DNA of 64,000 nt from Oscheius tipulae (GCA_037178975.1 JASJZH010000005.1:9510501-9574500); one strand, 5' to 3'. Shown: positions 1-11,406, counted from the first letter of the stretch. Numbers and translations are program-made. The notes: generated by a model from the letters alone, not told the origin.

Positions 1-365
1 TCTAAGGGACTGTTTGTACTAGAGAAGTAGCCCCAGAAGAGAGGGAGGACACCTGTGGCGGGAGAGGACGGTTCGGGGCGTGGTTTTGGCACCGGCGCAA
101 GAGCGTAATCAACAGAGAGACGCAGGAGAACTGAACACAATATCATCCGTAAACGGTGATTGTGGTGGTCGTGATCCCGCGCAACATTCACCTGTGTACA
201 GGATGAGACAAGGGGGAGGAGAGGAAACGGGGGTGAATGTGCTCAAATGACGGCTAACACACTCGTAAGAGCAGCCGTGGCTAAACACGGGGGGCTCGAC
301 TCTCGACCACTTGACCACCGCGTCCCCCGTGGCTATTTCTTAGTATTCTGTTTACAATTAGGTTT

Positions 366-540
366 TTTGAGAAGGAGACTCAGAGACAGGAACAGTGGGA
401 GAGAGACATACAGGGAGAGGGACAGGGAACAGGCGACAAGGCAAAGATAGACAAGTGCAGAGATATAGAGACAGAGAGAGACAGGAACATAGAGACAGAA
501 GGGACAAAGAGGAAGTGATAGAGAGATAGGGACAGTGAGG
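366..540. repeat. Imperfect GAGACAGAGA-type array
   Basis: The plus strand is purine-rich with repeated GAGACAGAGA/GAGACATA units and no reading frame worth keeping. The same degenerate array recurs through the window in both orientations. The rest of 1-1388 shows nothing I can assign to a gene. Confidence 0.8.
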
Positions 541-1301
541 CTAACAACTGAACATCAAAAGCATACAGGCATTTACGCCTGCAGCCATAAACGAACGTAT
601 CACATTTAAAAGATTCAACTTGACAGAAACGGTGACAGCATCAGAGACCTTTGCGTTATCCTCAGAAATCCTGAAAAATAGGCTAAACACCCGTTTTTTT
701 TCTGTCTCTCTTCCCCTGTCCACCATCTTTTTATCTCTTTATCTCTCTTTCCCTTTCACTTTGTCTATCACTGAAACACAAAAGAGCTGGTAGAAGAGAT
801 GCGAGCAAAGACGTGGTAGATCTTTCGATGTAGAGAAGACCGTCCGTCCACTAGCAGCACAAAGCGAGAACTGACTTCGGACAAGTGTCACAAAGTGTGC
901 ACGAAAATAACTTGTCTTGACTTTCGCTTATCTCCCAGAGAGACAAAAACTAGAGCAGAACTCGGTACTTCAATGTCACGCTTTCAGTTTGCAACGGAAG
1001 TTGACAAAACTTCGGGCATAAAGTCCGGACTTTCCCATTGGGTTGCAGGTCGGCCTGGACAAGACGAGAATGTGGATAGATTGACAGGATCAACTGGCTA
1101 AGATACAGCTGGTCGAAGGTATGAAATTGCAGAGTTAGGAAGAGAGAAGTTAACCAGAAGAGTAGGCATGGACAAAGACAGGACATACAGAGTGTCACGT
1201 GTGAAAAAAAAACAGAGAACAACAGACAGAGCTACAGAGAGACAACAAACCTGGTAACAGAAGAGTAATGCGACATCGATGAATAAGAAGACAGGAAGTA
1301 T

Positions 1302-1768
1302 GGTAAAAAGCATTTACAAGACACAGAAAAACAAAACAGGACAGGAGTAAAAGACTTGCAGTTAGACGGTATGACGGGAGAGGTTGGGCTAGACGAAGTC
1401 CTGTTGCGGAATGGGATGAAGCAGGTTCGAAGGCAGACAGTTGTAGTAGGGCGGAGGTGGCTCGGTCCTGTTGTGTCGCTGGTCCTTCCAGCTGGTCAAA
1501 TCGTCGTCATATAACCACCAGTCGTCTGCCATGGAGACGCGGATTCCGGTGGGACGAGGGAGGACAGTCTGACGGACAAGCAGCTTGTTTTTTCTTCTTC
1601 TTCCTTTCTGCTTCGGCTGGAGACTCTTCCAGAAGGACTTCAGCCAGGACATCTTTGGAGGAGCGACGTTCACAAAAGCACATCGTTTGGGAAGTTTTGT
1701 AAATTGAATGTACAAAGAAGTGTGCTTTGCTTCCGTTACTCTTGACATGTCAAGACTTGTCAAATTGT
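1302..1768. repeat. Left copy of a 0.45-kb duplication (partner 63264-63678)
   Basis: From the AGCATTTACAAGACA motif to the TTACTCTTGACATGTCA motif this stretch matches 63264-63678 in the same orientation, with scattered substitutions and several small indels. It carries the minus-strand small gene at 1389-1652 and the beginning of the plus-strand small ORF at 1747. The two copies lie almost exactly at the two ends of the window, about 62 kb apart. Confidence 0.9.
1389..1652 (-). CDS. Small basic/aromatic protein with PPPPYY motif, unknown family
   Basis: I do not recognise this 87-residue protein. It starts with an amphipathic cationic stretch (MSWLKSFWKSLQPK), continues with a run of Arg/Lys, a PRPTGI turn, an acidic-aromatic segment (ADDWWLYDDD), then a proline-tyrosine motif PPPPYY, which contains a PPxY ligand for WW domains. 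The frame stays open upstream to 1880 (163 residues), but I chose the internal ATG at 1652 because it begins the part kept in the 63-kb copy and matches the compact layout of the possible third relative at 63859. There is no signal peptide, although the N-terminal helix could sit on a membrane. It is divergent from the plus-strand ORF at 1747, leaving about 95 nt for a shared promoter. Splicing cannot be excluded. Function is unknown. Confidence 0.5.
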   Translation of the reverse strand: MSWLKSFWKSLQPKQKGRRRKNKLLVRQTVLPRPTGIRVSMADDWWLYDDDLTSWKDQRHNRTEPPPPYYNCLPSNLLHPIPQQDFV

Positions 1769-1932
1769 TGAAAAAACTCTTTCCGGACTCTCGGTGCTGT
1801 TTAGATACGCCATCAGACATCAAATCTCCTTCCTCTTCAACTGTATCAGGAGAAACTGAAGCTGATGCTTCGGGCATCATTGGCTATCTTCCCTATTTCA
1901 ACAGGACCCGACAGAATGAACAATCTGTGTAG
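1747..1932 (+). CDS. Small cationic-N-terminus ORF, divergent partner
   Basis: A 61-residue frame begins MSRLVKLLKKLFPDSR, an amphipathic basic helix like the N-termini of the ORFs at 1652(-) and 63859(+), followed by a Ser/Asp/Glu-rich tail. A longer frame starts at 1708. In the right-hand duplicate the same ATG is present but the frame diverges within about ten codons into simple sequence. It could be a genuine short gene, a first exon, or a chance frame over the promoter of the minus-strand gene. Confidence 0.3.
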   Translation: MSRLVKLLKKLFPDSRCCLDTPSDIKSPSSSTVSGETEADASGIIGYLPYFNRTRQNEQSV

Positions 1933-2388
1933 AGGACGAGAAAGAGAATCTTATGGAGGCCACAACCACCACCGCTAGACAGCTGACAGAAAAGACTTCA
2001 AATGGAAGATTAAGAGGGTCGAAAGAAATTGGCAGCGACTGAGAAAAGTTTTTAGGCTCCTTGGCTCGCCTGACTTTTACTTCCTGCCTCGGTCACCCTG
2101 TCCCTTTCAACACACCAACAGATGTTCTGTCATTCCCTACGGCTTTGAGTCTCAGACAACTTGTCCTATCAATCTGTACAATGCAAACCCCTCCTTCTGT
2201 TCAACTTCTCATATTATCAGGAGTCTACCAGCCTCACATGTCACCCACATGACTCAAACAGCCAGAGAGAACCAATGAGAATTCCCACAGTTTATTTGAA
2301 AGACATGTTATTTCCGTCTCTTCTTCCGCTCCAGCTCCGTATTGAACATGCTCTTCAGGTCCTAAAGTATCTTTTCTGTACATAAATA

Positions 2389-3651
2389 TCAGTCAACTAC
2401 CTTGAAATAGTCATCCTGTTGCTGTATCTGATTCACAACTGCCGCCTTTTTCCTCCGCAGACGTGATCTCGGATGAAGGAGCAGAGTCAACAGGATGGTG
2501 TAGAGTGGAAACTGGGTAAAGACCTCAAGATAAAAAGCAAAGGTGGTCAAGGATCCCGAGTTAAACCACTGAAATCCCAATGATTAGGGGTAAGCTTGTC
2601 TGTTAACCACTTTGAAAGTGCCGGTGGCTGTTGACTGCATGCTGCAGATCAGGAAATGGAGCCAGAAGACGTATAGAAGTGGTCGCACGACGTTCTCGTT
2701 CTCGACAGCCTGAACATTTTCATTTCCTGAATCTTCTATAATTTATAATGAATACCTGGTACGTCCTCGATATAGAATGCGTCTTCTTCATCAGTCTACG
2801 TTTGTTGTACCACTTGGAATGAAAAAACGTGACGTGGAAAATCAGAAGGGCAGCGAATTCAGACGACAATTGGATATAGGAAATCAGCTGAATGGCCTTT
2901 TAGAGACAGAGAGTCAGTTCCTAACTGGAGCAGCTTCCTGATTGTAGAAGTTTCTGTGGGAGATTGTGATTGTATAGGAGGAGAACATGGGTCCGTCCAG
3001 AAAGGGGAAAACGTAGACGATGTAAGGGAGAAGGAGACAGGATATGATCTGAACCAGATTCTGTCTCTCTCCCTACTTATCTTTTGTCTCTCTGCCTTTG
3101 TCTCTTTGTCTCTCAGTCTCTCAATCTCTCTGTCCATCTACCTCTCTGTCTATTCATGCACTTACTGCCATGAAGGTCAGCCCTACTCCAAGCCACGGTT
3201 TCCGAATTTTCTGATAGTACTCCAACATGAAGATTGAGAGGAGACGTTCAACCGCCAAGGCAAGAATTCCAAAGTTTTGAGCCATTGCACAAGAGACGTG
3301 AAGGGTTCGGAAGGTGACTGCGAAGCCGGTCGGCACCAAGTAGTTGCATGGATTCTCATGCTCGATACTGAGCCGAACGAGGTCGATCACATACAGGAAA
3401 ACATATAAAATTGGTGCTATGCTGGACCAGAATATGTGATTCCCGAAGATAATTTGAGCATTTGGATGTACCAGCCATTTGACACCCTTAATTCAAAAGT
3501 TTAGTTCAAGAAAAATGCTAAGTGACTATGTCTTTGATCAGAAAGTATGAAGCGAATATTGCCAAAAAGGCGATACAGAGCTTGATGCCTATCAATATCC
3601 TCCACGGGAGATATTCGGCAAATGTTTTGGCATTTTGACAGAGCTGATCGT
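2389..3651 (-). CDS. Sra/Srab-like nematode chemoreceptor (7TM GPCR), N-terminus unresolved
   Basis: Predicted chemosensory seven-transmembrane receptor of the nematode Sra/Srab type. Exons on the minus strand: 3527-3651, 3166-3486, 2926-3048, 2756-2887, 2611-2709, 2389-2568. From the second listed exon on, lengths are multiples of three and all introns have GT..AG borders; the last is 42 nt. Features seen include an early Cys followed by TM1 (KLCIAFLAIFASYFLIK), a DL..L..EHENPCN loop, and the AVERLLSIFMLEYYQKI segment, the family equivalent of the DRY region. The C-terminus after TM7 is basic, then Gln-rich. The first coding exon is missing from my model; an ATG at 4080 (MDFRMIPWFRF) is a candidate but its splice phase does not fit. 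Introns hold GAGACA arrays at 3755-3915 and its complement at 3055-3150. A second chemoreceptor follows upstream on the same strand. Confidence 0.8.
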
Positions 3652-4109
3652 CTGGTAGAAGTTGGTCTGGAGAGGTCATAAGCCTTAAGAATTAATTGTG
3701 GAAGAAAATCGGTAAGTAAAAAGAAAGAAGCTGCCTTAGGGCTCAGACCCCTTGAATCCAGAGTCAGAGACAGAAAGACAGAGAGGCAGAGAGACAGAGA
3801 CAAGGACAGTCGGACAGAGAGGCAAAGAGACAGAGAGACTGAGATACATATAGACAGAGAGACAGAAAAACTAAGAAACTGAGAGACGGAGAGACAAAGC
3901 GGCAGAGTCATAGAAAGACAGGACGAAAAGACGAAGGAACAGAGATACGTGGTAACAAACTGTTAAACTTGAACAGAATAGAGGATGTCTGGTGCAAAAC
4001 CACCTTTCGGAGCAGACATCATGTGAATAGAGCCGGAAGTATTCCATGAAACGGAACCAAGGAATCATGCGGAAGTCCATTGGATTATGCTCACACTGCG
4101 CTCACTCTT

Positions 4110-5166
4110 TTTCTTCGACAGTGCATGAGTCTTTGGTCCATGGGAACGAATTTGTGTGTGTGTGTGTGTACTCAAACGGAGGTTTTCAAAGTGGGATACA
4201 TTATCTCCTTGAGTCTGGAAACATTCTTGGCTAAATTATAGTCCAAGACTTGGGGGAGGGGGATTGTTTGTGCGGAGTTTCTTGCATATTTTTGAGCGAA
4301 CTAATGATCAACATGACGAGTGAATTAAGTATTTTCTCAATAGAAGTGCAAACTAGATAGCTCTTTATAAGAACAGCGATGTGACGGATCGCCATTTTGA
4401 CGGAATAGAATATGTGAATTCGCGGAAGGAGAACCTTCTTCAATGAGCCCCCATTCTCTTGAGAGAAAGAAGGTTTCTGAATCTCGGGAGAGATCAAATC
4501 AGAAAGCAACAATCAGTCGGCGGAGAAACTAGAATATTCTAGGTAACTCTGTTCAGGGCTTGTCATCGGTGAAGCATGGTTTACTTACTAAGAAAGGGAC
4601 ATAACTCATTTAATTCCACGGCGAGACCCATTTGCTATAAGTTTGTATGTAGAGTGGTTGAATTGAATTGAAATAGACAGAGACACAGAAAGACAGAGAA
4701 ACAATGAGACAGAGACAGAAAGACCGAGATAGAAATAGCGAGGTAGAAAGACGGAGAGACAAAGCTTAAGAGCACTTTCACCTAGGTAACAGCAAATAAG
4801 TTGAAAATGTGAAAAAGTGACGTGGAACTGCGAGAGAGACTTGCGGGAACTTTTTTATTGCAAGCAAGAATTATGTCTCCCGGCAAGTGAACGAAGTAAT
4901 GTTTGTACTGCTAGCTAAATTGAAAACGTTGTGTATGTGTGGGTAGCTCTACCCGGTTTATTAGATATTACGTAATTAATTCAACTTGCAAATAGAGGGG
5001 AGGGGCCACCGCATCAAAGGACATTCAGGGGACTTGCTGGTTGAGAGAGTCAAGCCGAAATATTTTGGGACGAAGTGTAGCTGACGCGATGGGTTCGCGC
5101 AGAAAAGTCTCCTGAAATGGGTGCTGTAATTACCATAATTTCCAATGTTTGTACAAAAAAGATGGG
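4110..5166. other. Spacer between two chemoreceptor genes
   Basis: About 1 kb with no convincing gene. A (GT)n run lies at about 4152-4170 and a GAGACA array at about 4675-4760. A minus-strand frame at 4231-4512 has a hydrophobic middle but no family resemblance. Part of it may be the promoter or first exon of the Sra-like gene. Confidence 0.5.
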
Positions 5167-6558
5167 TTAGAATGTGTCCTTACCCCGGATCATTTTGAGA
5201 ACTGCAGTCCTGTACTCTTGGATACAAATCAGTGTGACTATGGGATCCAGGATTTTTGGAATCGTGGTGAGAACGGACATGATTGGAGTGGAAGAGCCGA
5301 ACGTAGTGCCTTCGGGCCACAGAGGAAAGGTCAGGTAGGTTAGTGTGGGGACGTGACACATGAGGAGAGGGATGACTGTCTGAAACATTTCTCTCTCTCT
5401 CTCTCTGTATGTCTGTCGTACTACCTCTGTCTTTGTTTCACTGTTTCTCTGTCTACCCTACCTGTAAAACCAATGTGAAAAAGATCTGCCGCTGTAAGTG
5501 CAGTTCCCTCAACTGAGCCAGTTCTTTCGAGTGTTGGGCGAACGTCTTCCAGATGCTGATACAGCAGAAGCAGATAATCATGGCGGAGAAGGCCACCAGT
5601 CCATAGTGGTTCAAAATAGAAACTGTGCCGGATGCGGTAAAAGATCCGTCAGGATTCTGATCATCATTTGAGCCTGTATTCCAAAGTGTCTCACCTTGAA
5701 CCGCATCAACATGTACCCCATTCTCTTAAACTCGGAAATGTGAAACTGTTCGGTCAGGGTATGCTTCATTTTCTGAAATACGGTGACATTAGCCTTGTTT
5801 CTGATGTCCTACCTCTGAGGGTTCGTTCCTTGTGCACCAATAAACTCCACAGAGGAATGAATAGACAAAGTGGGTAGCGTAGAGCAGTACAATAAACAGC
5901 TTCAGGTAGTCGCCACGCATGATCTTTGCCTTGGTTTGTGGGCTAAAGCAAATGTTCATTTCATGAAGACAAATCTCTCTTTCTCACCAACACTTCACCA
6001 TGGGCACCGATACGCAACGTGATTCGATAAATTTCCGCTGGCCCATGGATAAAGAGTTGGTGCGGTGAGCTCTCTTTCGGGCTATTTCAGGTCTCTACCA
6101 TACCCCATTTATTTACTTGTCGGGATTGTGTTAGTCACTTTCAAGGAACTTATCATGTAACCGACTCACTGGCAAACAATTATGTAACGGTAGATGAACA
6201 TGACCACGACCAGGCCTATCCACATCTCGTAGAAGGCACAGTAAAGACCGGGCCCCCAATATACCAAAGGCGTATTCTCCAAGAGACTTTCATATGAGAA
6301 GACGATCCAGCTGTTGTCGTTAATAAGGTGGATCTACATTCCAATATTTTCAAAAACGGCGCCAAGACTTACAGGGATGGCAAGAAAGACTATCGTGGCG
6401 TAGAGGCCCTCAAAGAGGGCAAAGACAATGAGCAGCCAGCGATAGTTCCCAATGGACGGGTTACTGTAGCGGTAAACGACGAAGATCAGAAAAAGATTGA
6501 CAATGACGGCCAAAGTTGCAGAAACTGCCAGGATCCAGAACAAAACCTGTCCGTTCAT
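5167..6558 (-). CDS. Str-like nematode chemoreceptor (7TM GPCR)
   Basis: A complete model of six exons (6373-6558, 6170-6333, 5813-5942, 5695-5772, 5462-5656, 5167-5379) gives 321 residues with consistent phases. It is a plasma-membrane chemoreceptor of the nematode Str/Srj group. TM1 and TM2 surround YSNPSIGNYRWLLIVFALFE, the group's typical first intracellular loop. Later segments include WIGLVVVMFIYRYIIVCQ at TM3 and the TVIPLLMCHVPTLTYL and IPKILDPIVTLICIQEYR signatures of TM6 and TM7. The start was chosen at 6558 because TTTTAG lies one base before this ATG with no upstream exon needed, a plausible trans-splice site. The intron at 5380-5461 is largely a TCTCTG-type array. The ligand is not predictable. 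It is in tandem with the Sra-like gene. Confidence 0.85.
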
Positions 6559-8028
6559 CCTAAAAGAGTATATTGGGCATTCCGAGAATTGAGACAAATG
6601 ACAAGGGGTATGTCACAAGAGGGAGAGAGAGTTATGCTACGAGATAATTTAATCGCCGGCTTACGTTTCCTGGTTGTCTACCAAGATAGCTGAACGACTA
6701 ATATTCGCGAATCTAGAATAATAAAGCGTGCCAGTGGCTCTAACCGCCTCGAGCCACAGTTACCGAGAGTATAACATGTCAGCTACCAGTTCAAGCAAGT
6801 GAAAATTTTACTCCCTTTACGGTAGTTCATGACTAAAGCTTTGACATGAGATGATATTATAGGAGGGTAGATGGGACAGAATGACTCGACTGCTTGCAAT
6901 TAACACCGCTACAAAAGAACCTGATCGTGGATTGATAACTTTTCTCAATCTTGTATGATCGTAGTTTGAATAGGAGAGGCCAATTTTGGCTAAGGTCCTT
7001 CTTCGGTTGGAAGGCACAGCCACAGTGGCTAGACATTGCCCATCGGACTAAACGTTCCTCTTGAGACTGAACAGCAGGATTTTAGTCCTTGCGCTCTTCG
7101 TGGTAGCTCTGGGAGTAATATCAAGACAGGACGTTGTCAGACAGTATGTCCTGGACAGAACAGAGAAGATCCAGGACAGGTAGAAACAGACATGACGGAC
7201 AACTGAAAGAGACAGATGACATTCACAAAGATATACTGAAAGTAAATTGAGAGAGATAGAGGGTAGGACAGGTTGACGAAGATAGTGGATACATGGATAG
7301 AACTAGTCGTGAACAGAAACACAAGACTGACAAGATGGCTTGTTATAGACAATACCTCGAAAAAAGGATGCTAGCAACAACCTCTAAATAGGAGAGGGAA
7401 GTTACGTTGAAACCCGCAGGGAAATAACAGATTACCGAAGTAACAGATGACTAGGTTCTCTATTGGATTATAACTGTTTCCCGTTATGATATATGCAATG
7501 TTTCAGCTCGCGAAACTATGGGAAAGCCGATAGATCAGGAGCTCATTAGGCTCCTAATGGACCCTGGGAGCCTATATACCCACATACACAAATTCAAAGA
7601 ACACTTTTTGGTTATTTTGAAATGTACCTCGGCTACGTAGAAATGTAAAAAGAGGTATAGAACAAACACTATCTTATGAGTATGTAACACACACTGTACT
7701 CAAGTCCAAATAGGCTTTTTCCGCTGCATGAACAGGATGAGTTATATCCGGTAGTCAGAGATCACAGAACTCCATTCGCACACCAAGAAGATTTTGGGAG
7801 ATTCAACGAAGGAACGTGTGACAGTCGTGTGTTCTCAGAAGAGCAAAAAATCTTGTGATCATTCAAAGTGCAATTATACTGTCTGTGGGAGTGAGCGTGT
7901 GCGTGTGTGTGTGAGAGAGAGAGAGAGAGGCAGAGCGACAGAGCGACAGAGTGACAGAGAAACAGAGAGCTCGACCCATCTCTGTATTTTCTATTTTTAT
8001 ATCACACGATACATGAAATGAGGACTGT
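6559..8028. other. Intergenic region without a recognisable gene
   Basis: Only short frames without family resemblance are present. A GAGAGACAGAGC array occupies about 7905-7970. A TAATGGACC/TTAGGCTCC-type short inverted sequence lies near 7545-7565. The sequence upstream of 6558 should hold the promoter of the Str-like receptor, but I cannot point to specific sites. Confidence 0.5.
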
Positions 8029-9232
8029 CTACGAGTGCGCGGATACTTCGTCTTCTTCGAAGTTCATCGCTTTGTTTTCGTGGTGCGAATGGGGATTGGT
8101 CAGCTGGATGATCTCTTCGGGGAGACACGCTCGGTAAGCCTAAAAGGCAAAATGAGTCGTGGGTCTCTTACAGAATTCTAACTGAAACGCACCAGATAAA
8201 GAATCATCGTCAGGATGATCAATCCGGCAAGGCAGCCTCCAACAATAATCGGGACTTTGTCAGTCGTATGCTGGTCAGTTGGACAGGTTTGTTCTGAACG
8301 TATGCAAGTATTGAGAAAGAGATACTACCTACTGTTCCCAAATGGCAACAAACCTGGCGTCTTGACCACCATGTAGGCTTGAACTTGGAGCAGAGAGAAG
8401 GTTATTCTGAAGTCTTATGGTTCTATACAAAGACCAAAACTAACGTCGCTCTGGGTCCGACTGAAGTGTCCGTATTGATTACGTACTTCTGTTTGCTGGG
8501 ACAGGACAGAGAATTATTTAGTGGGGCGTAGATGTAGTCGGCAAACTCGTTGTCGCTGTCCAGAGTCACTACATTTGTGTAGGTATGGTTGGTGTCTAAA
8601 AGATGAATATCTGTTTCACTGTCTCAATGTCTGTCTGTCTCTCTACCTCTCTGCCTCTCTGTCCTGTCTCTCTGTCTCAATGTCTCTTTGTATCTATGTC
8701 TCTCTGTCTCTCTGCAGCCTTCAATTCTTTTCGTACCTGTTGCATCTGGGAAGATATCAGACCGGGAGGCATAGTTGGCATGGATGTCTACTCTGTAGAG
8801 AGCCCATTGTTTCCCGTTGTCTGTTGGCAGCCTCGGATCCGTTGTGAAGTACAAAAGTAGGTACCAATCTGCCATCTAAAGATTATTGTTTACCGAATAA
8901 GAAAATGTCTACATGATCAAAATCGATTCGCATCACTTGAGAAGAGATCTGGGTACTGCCGACGGGGTAGTTCTGTCCACAGGTACTGGCTTTACTAACT
9001 ATGCTGCTAGATGGGATCGTCATGAGGACGTCTTTCTAAAGAAATCGATCTTGTTCCGTCTGTCTCTGTCTCTCCCTAACCTCAGCATCGGATCCCTTAA
9101 CAATATAGCTGAGATCGAGATCAATTTGAGCGTAGAGTATTATGCATGGGACTCCTGTCGCACTGTTTGTCACATTCCATGTTCCTCGTGGACTGCTATT
9201 TCCTGCCGCCAATGCTGCCCCCGGCAGAAGAA
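8029..9232 (-). CDS. LAMP-family lysosome-associated membrane glycoprotein, signal peptide exon unresolved
   Basis: Type I membrane glycoprotein expected in late endosome/lysosome membranes. Minus-strand exons I can phase: 8737-8868, 8445-8595, 8333-8406, 8193-8293, 8029-8139; further 5' exons lie at about 8894-9000 and about 9093-9232. The luminal part has the LAMP hallmark near the N-terminus (GTWNVTNSATGVPCIILY, then DLDLSY) and the membrane-proximal block with SCPSKQKYVI, LLQVQAYMVVK and the next Cys (QTCPTD). It then runs directly into one membrane span, PIIVGGCLAGLIILTMILYL, very like other LAMPs. Several N-glycosylation sequons are visible. The roughly 35-residue tail (AYRACLPEEIIQL...) lacks the usual C-terminal GY-x-x-hydrophobic lysosomal signal. 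The first exon and signal peptide are not settled; the junction into the TWNVTN exon is uncertain. Confidence 0.8.
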
Positions 9233-9668
9233 CTGAAAAAGATTGTAAAAAGTGTCATAAAGACCCGATAAGCGGTTGCCACGCCGGCCACTTTGGTGAC
9301 CAACTGCGTCATCCGCTCCCTCTGATTGTATTGTCCACATGATGCTAGTCTGATCTCTTACAATTGCAAAAATAATATATTTGTTACGGAACTTTGCCTC
9401 TACAGGGGATTTGTAAAATTCTGTCACATTCTGTTCCCTTATCAGACCTTGTGTTAGTGTTTGATTCTTTTATTTTACGACGGTTCCTGCTAGCTACCAT
9501 TATACAGCTTTTAGCGACATGGCGACGCCTATTCTGATGCACATCAAGCCATAAAATGAGCCGCAAATATAGTTTGTTCAGACAGGAAGGGGCAGTCCTT
9601 TAATCTGGGCTCGTTGCAGTCTAAAGTTCTAAGTTGACGCTAAAACATAGCTTGGCTCAGTATACAAT

Positions 9669-9745
9669 GGGTCTCGCGACGAACAAGGTATTAGAGGCAG
9701 GAGGACCGGCCCAAGAATTCGAATAAGTTAGTTCGTCGTGAGACC
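9669..9745. repeat. Short perfect-arm hairpin, GGTCTCGCGACGAAC
   Basis: GGTCTCGCGACGAAC near 9669 is answered by GTTCGTCGTGAGACC at 9731-9745, a 15-base arm with one mismatch around a loop of about 47 nt. The arm resembles GGGCCTCGCCACGAACAA inside the inverted-repeat element at 26259-26496 and the fragment near 46843. It may therefore be a relic of the same family. The rest of 9233-10439 shows no gene. Confidence 0.6.
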
Positions 9746-10607
9746 AGTTTAGGCTCGTTGAACCCCACGGCACTCTCACATCTCGAGTTTTGCAAGAGGT
9801 ATTCGGTCAAAAACAACCAGGAAGAAAAACGTCAAATGAATATTGAGCTTTGTTGAGAATGTATGATCACTGGGTCCAGCAACAGACAAAAGTTATGATC
9901 ATCTGGGACCCGCAACGAACCAAATGATACTAGACGACCAAAATATAGATAGAAGCAGCTTGCAAGAACTACAAGTCACCCTGCTTTTTGCTCTTGTGAT
10001 GCTCGATAACCGGTTTGATAACGGACAAATTCCGTGAATTTTTCGCGGCAACAAAGGAGACTCACAAAGGAATAGGAGACTGAACATGGTGGATGCTTAG
10101 ACAGCTTGAAATTGGCAATTTTGAGTCTCCCGAGACTGAATACAATTAAAATTGAAGCGATTCCAGGGAGACGACAGCGGGAATGATAAGAAGTTAGAGT
10201 GAAGATAGCTCTCACGTGTATTCTAGCAGGTCGACCTGAAGCTGAAAACAAACATTGACTTGGATCAGTCAGAGGAAAACAGTGAGTTCAGCCTTGACTC
10301 TTTCTATCTCTCTCTCAATGTCACTCTGTCCCTTGGTTTCTCTGTCTCCCTGTGTCCCTGTGCCCCTTTGTCTCTTTGACTCTCTATCCCTCTATATTTG
10401 TCACAAACCTTGATTTGAATAATTTTATCAGAGAGATAGTCAGTTCAGTTTCGACATGGCCTTCTGAAGACGACACTTCCAGCAGCAGCCGCGGCAGTCG
10501 GTCTCCTTCTCCTTCATGTCGGCTTGTAAGCCAGAGATCTGACGAAGAATGTCGTCGAATTTCGGACGAGTAGCTTCCGGACTATTCGGTCGAGAGTCCT
10601 CGTACAC

Positions 10608-11406
10608 TCAGCAAGTGACCGGCATATCGCGAGAGTCGTAGAAACTCCTGATGTGGAGACTCTGCCTCGGCGGACCCGAATTGTCCTCATGCTTCTCCTC
10701 CTCGTTTTCCATCTCACTGGGTCTCATCGAGACGTCCTTGTCCGAAGCCATCTTGCCTACCTAAACATGTTTTGTCTTCTCCATAAAAACGTTTCCAATT
10801 CAAGTAAACATTTTGGTGTCCAAATAGTCATTTTCAAGCTAATGCATACTCTGCAAAGTTGTAGAGCTTGATCCGTTTTACAACTTTGCACCAAGCCGCA
10901 AAGAACACACTTGGACCCGAAAACCGGCTGTGAGGTCGCCTGTCACCTTATGGACAAGTAGAACTCACCTGCTCTTCCAAACTCTTCTCTTCCACCAGTT
11001 TCTCTTCCTGTATTGGCCGACTGATGAGATGCGGCTCCGTACCGGGAGGAGAAGGAGGCAGAAGGAAGGCTTCTACTGTCGTCTTGATCGGCATTGGTCG
11101 GAGCAGCTTCTTCTTGTCCTCCTTTTTGTCCCGGGGCTTGGTCTTAAGCTTAGCATGTCTCCTAACCTTAGCCCGGTCCGGACACGAATCCTTCTTGTCC
11201 TTTTTTCTCTTGACTAACTGCTTCGTCTTTCGAACTTTCCGCAGTGGTGACTCGCTGCGACTGGCCTTGCAGCAGAAGATGCTCTTCCTCGTCTTCTTCC
11301 TGGTCTCTTTTGATTTTTTTCCTTTCTTGTCACGTTTCCCCTTCTTCGTCGCCATCACTTCGCGGCAATCCAGCTCTGTGTCTCGAGTAGAAACGTCCAA
11401 AATCAT
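10608..11406 (-). CDS. Lysine-rich protein of unknown function
   Basis: Two exons, 10969-11406 and 10608-10760, give 196 residues with consistent phase. The N-terminal exon is extremely basic from the MATKKGKRDKKGKK stretch on, contains a FCCKASRSESP segment, and turns acidic near its end (EEKLVEEKSLEEQ). The second exon carries MASDKDVSMRPSEMENEEE and ends at a TGA. The composition suggests a nuclear or RNA/DNA-binding protein, but no domain is recognisable. The frame continues open past the TGA for 55 codons with coding-like composition (see findings). The intron holds a hairpin repeat at 10846-10893. The start at 11406 could instead be the internal ATG at 11355. Confidence 0.55.
10843..10895. 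repeat. Single hairpin unit of the foldback family
   Basis: GTGCAAAGTTGTAAAACGG / TCTACAACTTTGCAGAG on the minus strand form a stem of about 15 bp around a GATCAAGC loop. The same hairpin recurs at 31.3, 35.1, 53.0-53.3 and 58.3-58.7 kb. Here it lies inside the intron of the lysine-rich gene. Confidence 0.75.

Noticed and set aside
4231-4512. First exon or separate gene upstream of the Sra-like receptor
   Set aside because: It has a hydrophobic stretch but no splice phase or family match linking it to the receptor.
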